Of a stretch of DNA of 64,000 bases, positions 1 to 13,000 are shown piece after piece. Position numbers and translations under genes: made by a program. How positions within the stretch are numbered: position 1 is the first letter of the stretch; every line of letters starts with the position of its first letter. The stretch comes from Catonia carolina (Eukaryota > Arthropoda > Insecta > Hemiptera > Achilidae). Location of the stretch: positions 1,499,501 to 1,563,500 of the forward strand of contig JAQMRL010000011.1 of assembly GCA_035578175.1 (NCBI GenBank). Direction: 5' to 3'. The notes under the pieces were generated by a model. That model saw nothing but the letters and a program-made list of their open reading frames with translations, searched no databases and was not told where the DNA came from.

Positions 1-16
1 TATTATTTTATTTTTT

Positions 17-115
17 CAGACTGTTTTGCAAAGTACTGCTAATGCAGTCGATGAAAGGTGACAGATGAAAATCAGTGATGAATTACTGCTAGACCTAACC
101 GGGAATCGATACCGG
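17..115 (-). repeat. SINE A copy (tRNA-derived), partial
   Basis: Minus-strand remnant: CTGCTAATGCAG and CCGGGAATCGATACCGG match the SINE A body and the tRNA B-box region. The tRNA-like head beyond the B box is lost. Confidence 0.6.
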
Positions 116-419
116 AAGTTGGAAATTCCGAAGTATCTTTCTGTAACTTTATTTAATTAGAAGTAAGGTGCTAAAAAATGTTGCTCTCCTCTCCGTAAAG
201 TCATTCTAATACGATTTTGTAAGATAACGTAATGTGATTGTAAGCAATTACAATATTTGTTATAAATTAGTTGTTTATTACGTACATAAAATATTTTTTA
301 AATCCTTTGTTTAATATTACTTTTGGCTAGCAGCAATTTAAACCCCAACTTTGCTTTTGTTAGTTTTAAATCCAGTTATTTTGAATATTAATGATATGGA
401 AGATGATAAAGATGGGTAG

Positions 420-525
420 ATGTAGCTACATGAGAAATGAAAATACAACATCTGGACGGCAATTGAACCAAAAACTTCTCGGATAAAAGCTAATTGTTCT
501 GACCACTATACCAAAGAGTCAACCG
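420..525 (-). repeat. tRNA-like SINE head, degraded
   Basis: The minus strand reads TTTGGTATAGTGGTCAGAAC (A-box-like) and GGTTCAATTGCCGTCC (B-box-like). No cloverleaf or CCA context is convincing; more likely a SINE remnant than a tRNA gene. Confidence 0.35.
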
Positions 526-616
526 TTTTATTCGTGTGCTGTAACCAATTATTTATATTAGTATAAATCTAGATCCGAAACTTAGTACTATAAAATCTAT
601 TGGGATTCATACAGTT

Positions 617-985
617 CTGCGCCCATAACGGGCAGATGTTATATTAATTGCACTCGATCTTCTAGTTCCAAAGTTACAAAAAATAGTTCTGTTTTTATCA
701 CATAGTCAGCCTATTATATGACTGAACAGACGAGGTAGAGGTGTAAAAGACGCTAATCAGAGTTATCTCCTCTGAGAGTAATGAATTTTACTATACAGCC
801 AGACCCTGTTAAGAATTAAGTGAAGTTGTCATTTGCAGGGTGGAAAGTAGGTGCTTTTTGGAGGGCTTGGCATGCTGATAAGCAAACTCTTTCAACTCAG
901 TGAGGTAAGCAATAGTAAACCACCTTACTCCTGGTTTTAGAGGTTTACACCAGCTTTTCGGCTGTTGACCTAAACAACAACAACA
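617..985 (+). repeat. Repeat C copy 1
   Basis: A member of the ~390-bp family starting (CT)GCCCATAACAGACAGG and ending CTAAACAACAAC. Slightly diverged; the tail is an (AAC)n run. Short flanking ACAGTT may be the target duplication. Confidence 0.75.
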
Positions 986-1094
986 GTTTTTTCATAATCT
1001 TTTAAGTAGGTATAGCCTTCATAAACAAACATCTTCTAGTTCTTTTGCCTTTCACGGATTAGGCATCTCTTACAGTTCCGAACCTCTCAAATCT

Positions 1095-1540
1095 CCCCAT
1101 CTTAATCTCCGTCGTTCTCTCTTTCCCTCCGGTTTATAGCCTAGTGTTTGCTTAGGTATACTTTCCTCCCTCATTCTGTTCGCATGCACTGAATTCTGTT
1201 CTGAGATACTTTGTCGTTTATACAGAAGATTCTGAGTTCTTTCCTTATCTCGGTATTCCTGTAACGATCTCCTCTGCTACACCCATACGTATGTCGAAGA
1301 AATTTCATTTCAGATTCTTGCAATCTACTCTCCTCTCGGTTTGATAGCACCCAAGTTTCACTACCATAGAGTAAGGTCGGAACTGCTATTGTTTTATAAA
1401 ATCTCAACCTCGTGTTTTTGCTGGTGCTATTTTTTAAGGTTCGGTGAATAGTTCCGCATATTTTCTGAAATCGGTGTATCTTATTGTAAGCATCTTTATC
1501 CTGTTGGTATGTAATGTTGCAACCAAGATACTGAAAGTGG
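1095..1540 (-). pseudogene. LINE reverse transcriptase C-terminal fragment
   Basis: The minus strand encodes RFYKTIAVPTLLYGSETW followed by EMKFLRHTYGCSRGDRYRN, the conserved thumb-region signature of insect non-LTR reverse transcriptases. A frameshift near 1171 is followed by RRLRWGDLRG-like sequence. Both ends are truncated and no intact domain remains. Confidence 0.75.
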
Positions 1541-1650
1541 GATAATCATTGATCAAAGTAATAAGAATTCTTGATGAAAATAAAAAAAGGAAAATGTACC
1601 GTACATCAAAGAGAATCGAATCAATGGCTTAGTTGTTTGCTTGATTGATT

Positions 1651-2040
1651 ATTGTTGTTAAGATCGTCAGCAGAAAGGCTGGTTAGAACCTCTAGAGGTT
1701 AACTAAGTAAAACGAGGAATGAGGTGGTTTACAATTGCCTTCCTCAATGAGTATAAAAGTATGCTTATCAGCATGCCAGGACCTCTGAAAAGCATCTACT
1801 TTCCACCCTGCAAATGACACCTTCACTTCATTCACAGGGTCTGGCTGTATAATGGTATTCATTACTCACAGAGGAGATAACTCTGACTAGTGTCTTTTAC
1901 ACCTCTACCTCTTCTGTTTTTATGTTTCAGTCATATAATTGGCTGACCATCTGATAAGAAACAGAATTATTTTTTGTAGCCCTGGAACTAGCAGATCGAG
2001 TGCAAATAATTTAACACTACTACTGTCTAATATGGGCAAA
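1651..2040 (-). repeat. Repeat C copy 2
   Basis: Near full-length inverse-orientation copy: the left end TTGTTGTTAAG is the tail, the right end TATGGGCA is the head. It forms an inverted pair with copy 1 around a LINE fragment. Confidence 0.75.
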
Positions 2041-2261
2041 ATACAATTATAACGGGAAAAATGATGTTAAAATTGAAAATCACACGAATCCAGAAATATC
2101 AACATTATTACACCCACACTTACCACAAAATCCACAAAGGATATCAAATATATTGAAATAAAGAATCTTATAGTATAAAACAACGACAAGGGTTTGCCAC
2201 TGGGAGGATTTCCTCAATCAAGACGAAAATAGGGGATTAAGCATGTACACGTAATATTGCT

Positions 2262-2397
2262 TCTGTTTCCTTCTGTTCTTAAATGCTTCAGTCGCATATG
2301 GCTGGCCATGTGATAAGAAACAGAACTATTTCTTTTAGCCCTGGAAGTAGCAGATCGAGTGCAAATAATTTAAAAATCCACCTGCCTGTTTTGAGCA
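2262..2397 (-). repeat. Repeat C copy 3, head fragment
   Basis: Only the first third of the unit (GTGATAAGAAACAGAACTA through the GCAAATAATTTAA head) is recognisable. Confidence 0.65.
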
Positions 2398-2399
2398 TA

Positions 2400-3590
2400 A
2401 GATTGATTGTTAATAAGCCGAAATCCTGGTGTTAATTCGTGGCTAGGTTCGAACATGGGTAGAATGTTCCATCAACCAAGACATTCGCCATTGACCAAAT
2501 AGATGATAATTTTTTTTCTTTAATTCTTTATTTACAATTGTAAAATTTTTACAACAAGCAAATGTGATGATTATGATAATCGTGTAAATGACGTGATAGG
2601 CATGAGAGGGGTAAGGCCCCGATTGGTACCTCCCCAGGAATGAAGTTTGTACTATATCAAATTAGCAGGTCTCTACTCCAGCGTCTTTTAAGGCGTCTAG
2701 CGGGATTATCAGGTAAATGGAAGGTGGAAAATGAACGCACCAGTGGGTTCTCGTGTTCGTGTGACTTGTCATGAAAGCGTTTTTATAGGTGTTCGATGGA
2801 ATTTTGTACAAATCGTGTTTTCAAATCTGTATGTAAGGTTTTGTTGCTAACGTGAAGAGGTGCTTTTGCTATAAGGCGTAATGTTTTTGGCTGAAATGCT
2901 TGAATTCGTTGCAAATTAGAGGGTTTCGTTAAAACCCAACCTCCACCATTCATTTGGTTTTTGTATATCCATTTAGGTGGGGTTGATAATTAAAAAAAAA
3001 AACCGTAGATTTGGGACTCGTAGGTCCATATAGGTTTCAAATGATGATAAATATTTAAATAAAATGAAGTAATAAAATATGTAAGCTTATTTTTTGTATT
3101 TATGGATGGTATTTGCATACATTGTTAATTATTGTAGACGGGTTTTAACATAATACTTAAATAAAACGGATTATTAAAATGTGAGTTGATCATACGAGTG
3201 GGGTTTATAAAAGTCAGTCAAGTTACTGAAATTAATAACAATAATAATAGGTTGAGTATGTAATTGTGAGGTTGAAGAGGGAGACGACGTAAAATAAAGG
3301 GAGGAGATTGTAAAATAACGTAACAAATAAAAAATGGAGAAAGAGTGGTGTCCGATTATTTATGGATAATTTAATAACCACCCATTATCTGCATCTAGTT
3401 CTTGTTCTGTAAGTATGGACAAGTAAAGAATATTAAAACACGACGGTAAAAGAATTAAGTTTAGATGCGGAATAATGTTGTAGAAGGGTTGAGTAGAAAA
3501 ATAAGAAAGACAGTATGAGTGAGGGAAAAGGTTTTGATTTACTGTTTTTGGTTGTTCTCTTTTCTCCCACCCTTTAGATTTTTTTAGACC
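2400..3590. other. No gene recognised
   Basis: AT-rich intergenic DNA upstream of the BH3-like gene. Short A/T homopolymers and a G-rich patch around 3290-3540, with no credible ORF. Confidence 0.4.
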
Positions 3591-3934
3591 CTTCGGGGCA
3601 CGAACGATAATCCGCGAGTGTCGCCGAACTCTGTGTAACAGGTCTTACGTGTAGCGAGCGCGCTGTATTAACAATGATCAGATTAAAATTATTGGACCTT
3701 TTTTGAAAAACCTGTCCGCACCAGACCATCGAAAGGGTGGGGATACGAGCGCGTCGCTATTGGTCGTGCGCTACGATCACGTGGTCTGGTGAGTAAGTCG
3801 GTAGCAGGAGCTAAACTACACAACGCTTGGCGGGCAGAAACGTCGCAGGCTTTGGATGGAACAGTTGTGCGTTTAGTTCAGAGAGGAGTATTCCTGTTTA
3901 CCGCGTGTGTCGTGTGTTAGCGGGAATTATCGAT
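3590..3934 (+). promoter_or_regulatory. Promoter / 5' UTR region of the BH3-like gene
   Basis: A GC- and CpG-enriched patch in otherwise very AT-rich DNA, directly upstream of the first coding exon. It contains an inverted CCAAT motif (ATTGG, 3759-3763), a CACGTG E-box (3778-3783) and a perfect 10-bp inverted repeat (3719-3728 with 3782-3791). No TATA box was recognised, so the start site is not assigned. Assignment as promoter is inference from composition and position. Confidence 0.45.
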
Positions 3935-4082
3935 ATGGCTATACCTTTTAATTGGCCTTCTGAAGAAGACACTGAAGAATATTATCGTCGACTTGATCAA
4001 CTTTTAGCTGATCTTTATGATGTTTTAAGACATATTTTACTTAGACCTCGTGCTAGGGTCAATCACCCTCAACCTGCTGGAG
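3935..4082 (+). CDS. BH3-like gene, coding exon 1
   Basis: Encodes residues 1-49 plus the first base of codon 50, starting MAIPFNWPSEED. The open frame continues upstream to about 3827 but only through a TTG codon, so the ATG at 3935 is preferred. The exon ends at a good donor (AG|GTAGGT). It lies just downstream of a GC-enriched promoter-like segment, which supports it being the first exon. Confidence 0.65.
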
Positions 4083-7000
4083 GTAGGTTTATTTATTTCT
4101 TAATTGGTGATTTTTTTTATAAATTGTGATATAAATAATTTCGTCGAATTTTAAAAATTATCTGCTTATAATAAGTGATGCAATTTTTCCCATCATTATA
4201 AATACACAAAACAATTTTTATCTTTAAATTAAATTTGGTGATAATTGAAATAAATAAACAAATAATAATAATATTGACAACACTAAAAAAATATGATACT
4301 ATAAAAATAACTAAAATATCGAGTTAATAAATAATAATTAATATCAGATAATTTTTCTAGAATGTAAAATAATTATGTATTTTTTTACTTCACCCAAATT
4401 TTAAATTTAAAAAAAAAATTAAGTTAATAATAATAATATATGATACAGAGTTCGTTTTCTTTTAATTAAAACTATTATATACATTACCGGTATATCGGAA
4501 ATATACATAATTTTATAAATTTGACTAATCATACTATCAAATTATGTTATAGAATTATTAAAAATTATAAAGTTAAAAATTATCTAACATATGAGTATAA
4601 ATTACTCTGGCTAAAAGTTAGCGTGATAATGTAACCTTAGTCTAAACCACGTGGTCTATGTAGTTATATTGACGCTAGTTACAACTTTTTTTAAAAATTT
4701 TCATTAAAAGTACTAAGTACAAATTGAATAAAACTACTGTCATGTTTTATATTTTCTAAGAAAAATGTTCCTAAAAGGTGTAATTTTCAAAATTGTGTAA
4801 TTATTAACTGAGAATGATTCCGTGTTTTATTATTTAATTGGTGAACGTTAAACATAATAATTAATTTTTCTTAGAACCCGGTGGCATTGAACTTTAAATT
4901 ATAGAGTTGATTTTTTCGGTGTTGAAATATTGTTTAAGTATTGTGTAGACAAAAAATATTTTAATTCGGAAGAAAAATAGATGTTATACATTTTTCTGAT
5001 TTATTTTTTTCTATCGATTGTAACAAAATGTTAATGGTTATAATTATTAACGTTTAGTTTAAAAATTTTATTCGTGAAATTTAAACGGATTTTAAACATA
5101 TAAACGTCTAATATTTTTATTAAGTATAATATTATAAATGTTTATTAAATTTAACAGTTAACAATTACGGAATTATAAGTAACAGTTGCAGAAGTTCGGT
5201 TACGAGTGGTAGTCAACAGGTGAAGGAGAGTTCGGGGAACTCCGTAAACGTCACAGCCATGTTTTGGTTTGTTATACGAAGGATAGGGCCTTGACCCCGT
5301 TCGCCCACGCCTTCATGTTCCTACTATTGTGTCTAGGCTACGTACGGTTCAACACAGTTCCTTTACTATTTACGCCCCTTCTTCCGAACAGTTTATCATT
5401 TGAAAGATTTATTACGGTTTTAAAAAAAGAAAATATTAATTTTACCAACGTTTAGTATACGTATGTCACTATAAGTGTGTTACGGAATATGTAGATGTAC
5501 TACAACAGTTTTTTTTAAATAAACTAGAATAATAAATGTATCATACATAAAATTGTCCTATTAGATATATATTATATTAAATTGTAAAAGTATTAACATT
5601 ACAAAAATATAATTTTAGTGCGCTAGTAAATATCACAGAAATTTTGGTTAAAAATTCGTTTCATTTTTGTTTGCAATTTGTAATTTTTGCTTGTTACAGA
5701 AAAACAAATTTCCTTTTACATTAAACTAATAATTTAAAACCAGCACGTGTTAAAAATTGAAAGCATGACTTACTTAATATTTACAAAATATTATGAACAA
5801 TAATGAAGTTCACATAATCGTGTCGTTATTAATTCTATTTGTGTTTTACGTAGCACTACGTTTTTACATATTAAAGAAAAAGTTTAGGTTCGGAGTTTAA
5901 TTAATTTTATTTTTTTGTATATTTAACATATAAAACATTTATTGGAATACATTATTTAAAATTATGCTTATTAAATAGGACCTTTTTACCATCGAAATTT
6001 ATTTATAAGTGTGAAATATAAATTTAAGTTAGAGTAGTAAAAATTATTTTTTTTAAATATTAAAAATTGGTGTATTCAAATTCGCGTTCCCAAAATTATT
6101 AAAAAAAAATATTGTATAAACAAGCTACAGCTAGTGTAAGATAATTGGTTATGATTTTGGAAAAATTTAAATTTTAAGACAATTAATTTTAAATAGTAGG
6201 TTTGTAAATAAATATAAAATAACATAAGATTGTAGTATTTGTAACGTTTTTAATAGGCTTTTTACACGGAGTATTTTGCAACAGATGATTTTAGTGCATA
6301 ACATCTAAAATCATATTTTCTTTTGGTGTTATAAATCGAAAAATAGAAGGCCGGAGATCGTTTAATGCTTCACTACTGCATACATTTCCCACACATTTGA
6401 ATTGAGAAGTTTGGATCTGATTTTGTACACGTATAACCCATATCAGGAAATTTGACTAATATTACAACATTGCTGCCACAATGTTCGTTTAATAATTTAA
6501 ACGATATTTTACTTGTAATAATAATAATTGAAAGTAAATATGTTCTAGATGGTTTTATTAATTTACTTCATAAAATTGATTTAATAAATTTTTAGGTGGT
6601 AAATGAAATGAAGAATAAATGTTATTTTATAACTTACTTTTTGTGATTTAACCTAATATTTGTAGTAAAATTTAAAATAGTTTTTTAAAAAACATTTTAT
6701 CTTATTCGGAACTTAAGTTTTTTATTTTGTAAAGTTGCGGTATTTACTTTTCTCAGTTTTAATTTAGTAAAATAGTTTATGTGGATTAAAAGATTAATCA
6801 GGCTAAAAAGTAACTTAATGCAATCGCATGCGGAATAGGAAGAATATGAGTGCAGTGTACTGTGCATAGTATGTAGTTCTTGATACAACCGCTAGATAGC
6901 GTCATCTGTCTGTCTATCTATAAACTTTGTTTTGTGCACAGTAAAATGTTATTATTACGGTACAAATAAAAGGTTTTAATTGCAAAAATTCTAAATAAAA

Positions 7001-10000
7001 TATAATAATAATAGTTTTTTTAATAAATTGTTTAAACACTGATCGTATGTTTATAACATAAAAGTAATAAATATAAGTAAAAAATTGCCCTCACCGTTTG
7101 GTTGTATCCAGCATATTGAGGTTCACTTAATTTTGCACAAGTTTTTCTAAAACATTAATGTTTTTTTTCAATTGAAGTTGTTTTATACATTTCGAAAACT
7201 TGAACACTAATCTACATTACAATACCCTAGAAAAATTTAGAAATTTAACCATAAATTTTCATGTCGGAAATCATTATCATACACGCAACTTTACATTTTT
7301 TTAACGCACTAAAAAACTTAAAAGATTTCGGAATTCTCCGGCAAAAACAAAAGACTATCGGATGTACATACTGCCAACGTAATAGTAGAATAATATTGTA
7401 AACCAATGCGTACTTAAAAAAAATATTTTTTTAGTTTTAATAACATCAAAAAAGTATATAAACCATAAATAGGCTTAATAAAATTGGTTATTTTTTTATT
7501 TTGTGCAATATACCCTAATTACTTATAGCCGTTTTTTGTTTTACATTCGTTAAATACTGAAAAATTAGCTTTACAATTTTTTTTTACTAAATCATATTGC
7601 GCATTTAAAGAATTCTACAATTTCTTATATTTTACTAGTAATATTTAATGGAAAAATAATACCTGTAGTCATTTTCAGAGTATTTTCTTTAAAAGTTTTT
7701 TTAGTGTTTTTCCTCAAACTTCTAATAACCAGCCCAACACACTTCAGGCAATCCTTTCTATTAAACATGATATATTTTTATAAATTGATTCATTTCAATA
7801 ATAAATAAAATATATGAATGTATTTTCTATTACATTAAACGTGCGTTTTTAATTTTTAAATTAAATGAGTAGCTAATGTGAAGTGTTTATAAATTTGTTT
7901 TTTTCATTTTTTTTGTGGCATCGTTTATGAAAATTTTTATGAGTACGTGTATCTATCAAAAATGTGTTATTACTTAAATTCTGTCGTTAACAGGTTTTCT
8001 TTAAAGGAAGTACGTAATATACTATTCATTTTAGTTTATTATAGTTGCATTAACTAATCTGGTTATTGATTTTATGGTTTACGGGTTCCAATCGGCGGGT
8101 TTTAACGCGTATTATTTTCTTGAGCTGAGCCGGGAATGGAATCCGGGACATTCCGCTTTGCAGTATAACACTGTCGGGCGTTTTATTCACTAGACCAAGT
8201 AAGCGGCCGTGAATTACAATATTCTTTATTAATAAAATATTTAATTTTTACTAATTAATTACAGAATAACCGTATAAATTGCGAATGTGTTTTACCTTCA
8301 TACTATTACGAAAGATAATTTTTTTTTAATGATTTTATTAAGTATACTATATTATGCAAGTGTAGTTATGATTTTCTTTGTTAAGTTTTGTTAAATAAAA
8401 ATGGTATTATGGTAATATATTTATGATACACTGGAGTGATCATAAAACAAGGCATAAATAAAATAAATATTTGCATCCTGAATAAAAAGTAAGCGTATTA
8501 TTTATGTACCCTATTTAAATAATAATAAACTATAATACAGAAAATTTTACCACGTGTCCATATTATGTAGAGATGCATTTATTTCCCGCGTAAAATAGAA
8601 ATATGTCTTCGACTAAGAGTAATAAAAAAAAAACAATACTAATAGTAATAAACAGCATATTAATGGTTACTTTATAGTTGTAGAAATACGTTTCTATTTA
8701 AACCACACTTCCGCGTTGGCTTGCAATTCAAGGCCGTTGCACATTGCAGCTGAATTATTATTTTATTATACACATATTCACGCACACAAACACACATACA
8801 TAAATATATTAGTAATGTTGATAACTTTACTATTTATAATTTATTGCGTATTTACTATTATTACGTATAAATAAATATTATTAAATCTCTTGTGTATAGG
8901 CCTACCTAAAATATATGGCTTGTTTGATATTATATTCAATTTTCTTACCTGTATTGTTTATTAGAATAATTTTAACAGATTTAATTTAATTTTTAAAGGG
9001 AAAATAAATTATTACTTTTTATTTTTATTTAAGTTATTATTTTGTTCATTTTATTTATTTGAAACTGTATTTTTAAGTTAACGTTAAATGTGTATATATA
9101 CGAGAAACTATTATTTGTCAAAAATTTGGGGAATAATAATTTGAAATAAGATTTTTTTTATTTAGCGATATTTTGATTTTAAATTAATCTATAATATAGT
9201 AGGTATTTTTGCACGTAACGTATGATGATTACTATCTGTAGTTTCTGTTATTTTTGGTATTAGTATCTGTTGTTACGTTCAAGTTTATATATATTTTTAA
9301 TACGGCTATTGTCTTCAAATTATTTGTTTATTTTATTTTAGTATAATTTTCAGGTTTTATTAATATAATTACATTATTGCTTTTAAATTGTACATTTTTA
9401 CATACTATTATTTAGCAAAGTTTCGATCGAGAAACACTTATAATTTCGTATTATTTTTACTTTCGCTTGTCCTTTATTATGAATATATACTTCTTCTTCT
9501 TCTTCTTTGGCCTCGCCTCTTCCCGTTACGCGGGGTCGGCTTTCCCAATCAGAGAGCTCCATTTGTTACGCTCCTGTGCGTCTTCCTCGGATAAGCCCAA
9601 CATTTTCATGTCTCTTTGGACATTCGTCATCCACGTGGTAAGGGGTCTACCCCTTCCTCTCCTCCCTGTAGCCATGGAAAGGCACCTCTTCACGACATGA
9701 TCATCCGTTCTCCTGAGCACATGACCATACCATCTCATCCTGGACTCTCGCACCTTTTCTGCTATATTAGCAACTTTGAAGGTTCCCCTTATATGCTCAT
9801 TCCGCACCTTATCCTTCAATATGACTCCTCCCGCCCATCGCAGCATGCGCATCTCTGTAGTGTGGAGTTTCTGTTCATCCACTCTCTTAAGTGCCCAAGC
9901 TTCGCTGCCATAGACAAGTGCTGGTCTCACTGCCGCTCTGTAGACTCTTCCCTTTATTTTTATGGGCACTTTTGGGTCACACAGAACCCCAGTCAGCATA

Positions 10001-13000
10001 CGCCACTTGTTCCAGCCCGATGTTATTTTATGCACTATTTCAGCCTCCATGGATCCACCCTCTGAGATCACTGCCCCGAGATACTTGAAAGTTTTAACTC
10101 TGGGCAAGGGGTTGCCTCAAGTTTGATGTCTCCACTCCATGAGTCATCAGGATCAAAATTACAAAACATGTACTCTGTTTTCGATTGGTCTGTGCTAATG
10201 TAAACTAAATATCTCAAGAACGGAATATCATACGAAGTTAAAATTTAACAAGAACTTAACAAGTGACCCGACACGAACATTTTCATCAGAATCGGTCAAT
10301 CGAAAGTAGAAGTTCATTCGTGCGATTTTGCACTTCGCGTTTTTCTCAACAATGGCTCCTATGATTTTTGTAAAAATCGCCTCATTTACTTCATATCTTA
10401 TGTTCTACAAGATAAAGTAAGTGACATGTCTGCTGACGTTCTTGAAGGGAGGGGGGTGCTCTCTTTGTAAAATAGTTTTTTTTAAGATTGCGGTCTTAAT
10501 ATGCATTTTAGGACAAAAGTGAATATATTTAAAGTTGTAGGACATTAATAAACCTACAACTTTCATTTCAAATTTTTTTTACGACGTTTACTTTAGCGTC
10601 AATAAGCGATTTTCTGTTTTTACTCATCTAAATAGGTAACTAATGGGATTTTTTAAGATTGCAGCTTTAGTATGCATTTTACGACAAAAGTATATAAATA
10701 ATTAAAGTTACCTTAGGAAACATAACTTTAAACAAATTTATTTTTAATATTTATCCTCAGAGTGTATTTTTCCTCAGAGTGTATTTTACCGTCAATTAGT
10801 GTTTATCCGTATTTTAAAGTTCTACAGAGGTTCATTTTCATTTAAGCATCATTCACTCATGATTAAAATTAGGTTGTTTTTTATTTTACATTGTTTACTA
10901 TTATGAAACATAGATATTATTTTTAATTATTTACATTGGCAAGAGTAAGTGTGTGTGCGTTTCACATTAGATTTTTTTCGTGTATAAAGATTATTAAAAA
11001 GGTCTGAGATCGGCTGTTGATCTAGGGTTTTTTGTGGTATAGTTGAGGGGTTTATCTGACATATTAACAGGAATCTGTAGACTGAACATCATGCAATGTT
11101 GCCGAGTTTACTATTCATTTTGTGTATTTATACCTATCAAGACTTCTAATTTCCTATGTCGTTTACTTTTTTCTTTTTTAAAAGACATTTAATATGTTTG
11201 GCTACCCTTTCATATAAAATATATCTTATTACCTTTTTAAATGTTAATTTGTATTTAACACACGACTTTTTTATAATTTTTTTTCTTTCTATAGTAATCC
11301 CTGAAAATTTGTAGTTTTATTGGTTTCTTATTAAATCTGGATTTTCGTAGGCTAACTATTGTCAAATAATTTATAAAAGCGAGGGATTTTTAAATTAATA
11401 CTAGTCTCGTATTTAAGTTATTTTATTAATGTTAGCCAAGTCGTGAAAAAATTAAATTATAAATAACTGAACGTTTTCCATACTTAATGGTATTACTATT
11501 ATATCATATTGTTGTGAAATACTGAAAAACGGTATTTTTGTTGTTTTTTTTTTTAGCATTATATGACCGGTTAACAACAAATATATATAAATAAATTTAT
11601 ATATTTATACACATGTAGAATAGAATATTAAACTGTTATCAGAGCTTAGATATCAAGAAAATAAGGAATAGAAGTAATAAGGTATCACTCAAGCAAGAAG
11701 ATTTCAAATAAAATATCCATATTCCATATTAATTTTTTTAGGTATAAAATTGAAGCCGTGTGATTTGTCTGATAACTAAAGTGACCAGATTTCCTTCGTG
11801 AAAAATTAAAAACCGGAACATTAATCAGCACCTCCTTCTTCTTTCATTAATATTAAAACAATTTACTCCACAATCTAAATTAGGTTGTAAAAAATAAACC
11901 GTTTGTAATTCATTTTCTTAATACATCAATAGTGTACGTTGTACATAGGAAAAGTAACGTGTGATAAATAACTTAAAATATTTTACTATTATTTCGCCTA
12001 CGTATGTAGAAAACTTTCATAATTTTTTTATGTTTGTCAATTTATAAAATAATTATGTTCAATATTTGGAGTTATCCACTGGGATGTATCTTTCTTGTGC
12101 CAACTTTTTTTAACTTTTTTTAACTTTGTTTAACGTCCGACTGTTCTGCTATTACTGCTAATGCAGACGGTGAAGGAAGGATGAAATTATTTGTAACGTA
12201 TGAAAATATGCCGTGCCTGAATGGGATTTGAACCCAACTTTGTAAGAATTTGTTGGACTTTTTGGTGGTTGCTAATATAAATTATCAGAGTACAAAAACA
12301 GAAAACAAAGTATTATTTTTTAAAGCGAAATTTATAATAATGTCTAAATAAGGAACAATTTAGGGTCCTGCGCAGTGTTTTGGGAAGTGGAACAATTCTG
12401 GAAAACCGGGACATCCGGTCTCCTTGCTTTAACATACGCATTAATTCTGTATGTGTAAATTTCAAACAAAATAACAAGAAATAATAATTAACTCAGTACT
12501 GCAAAATGTAAAATTCTTATGACATTAAAATATTAAATTACAACAAATTTCATCATCTACTTTGTTTGCATTGAACAGAATCTTTTCTAACAGGTGTTTA
12601 GTTGTTGTTTAAGAAAAGGTTCATTTTTTATAGGTTATGAGGGTTTGGTTTAAAATTATAGGAGGGGGAGGGTCTGGAAGACTTTTGATTCAGTGCTTTA
12701 CCTGGACCTGAATCTGTGCGTGTTGAAACCTGTCGGTGGAGAGTAGGACACACGTCTTATTTTTTTTTTTTGTATCAAGTTTATTTTGTTGAGGTTAGCT
12801 GTGTCGACGTCACGTGATCTTAACGCGTATCAGTTCACAATGAATCACTCAGTCAGGTGCAGGTTTAGTTTTATAATGTATACAACCTTCTCTTAAAGTA
12901 AGAATCGATTATTGACAAATCTTACCTTGCTCATCTTGTCTTTACAATTCGTCATACGAAACTCCTAATAATATTCTTTATACGAGATCCCTTTGTACTT

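Noticed and set aside
9616..10065. 149-codon plus-strand ORF
   Set aside because: Antisense to the RTE reverse transcriptase fragment, which has clear family motifs.
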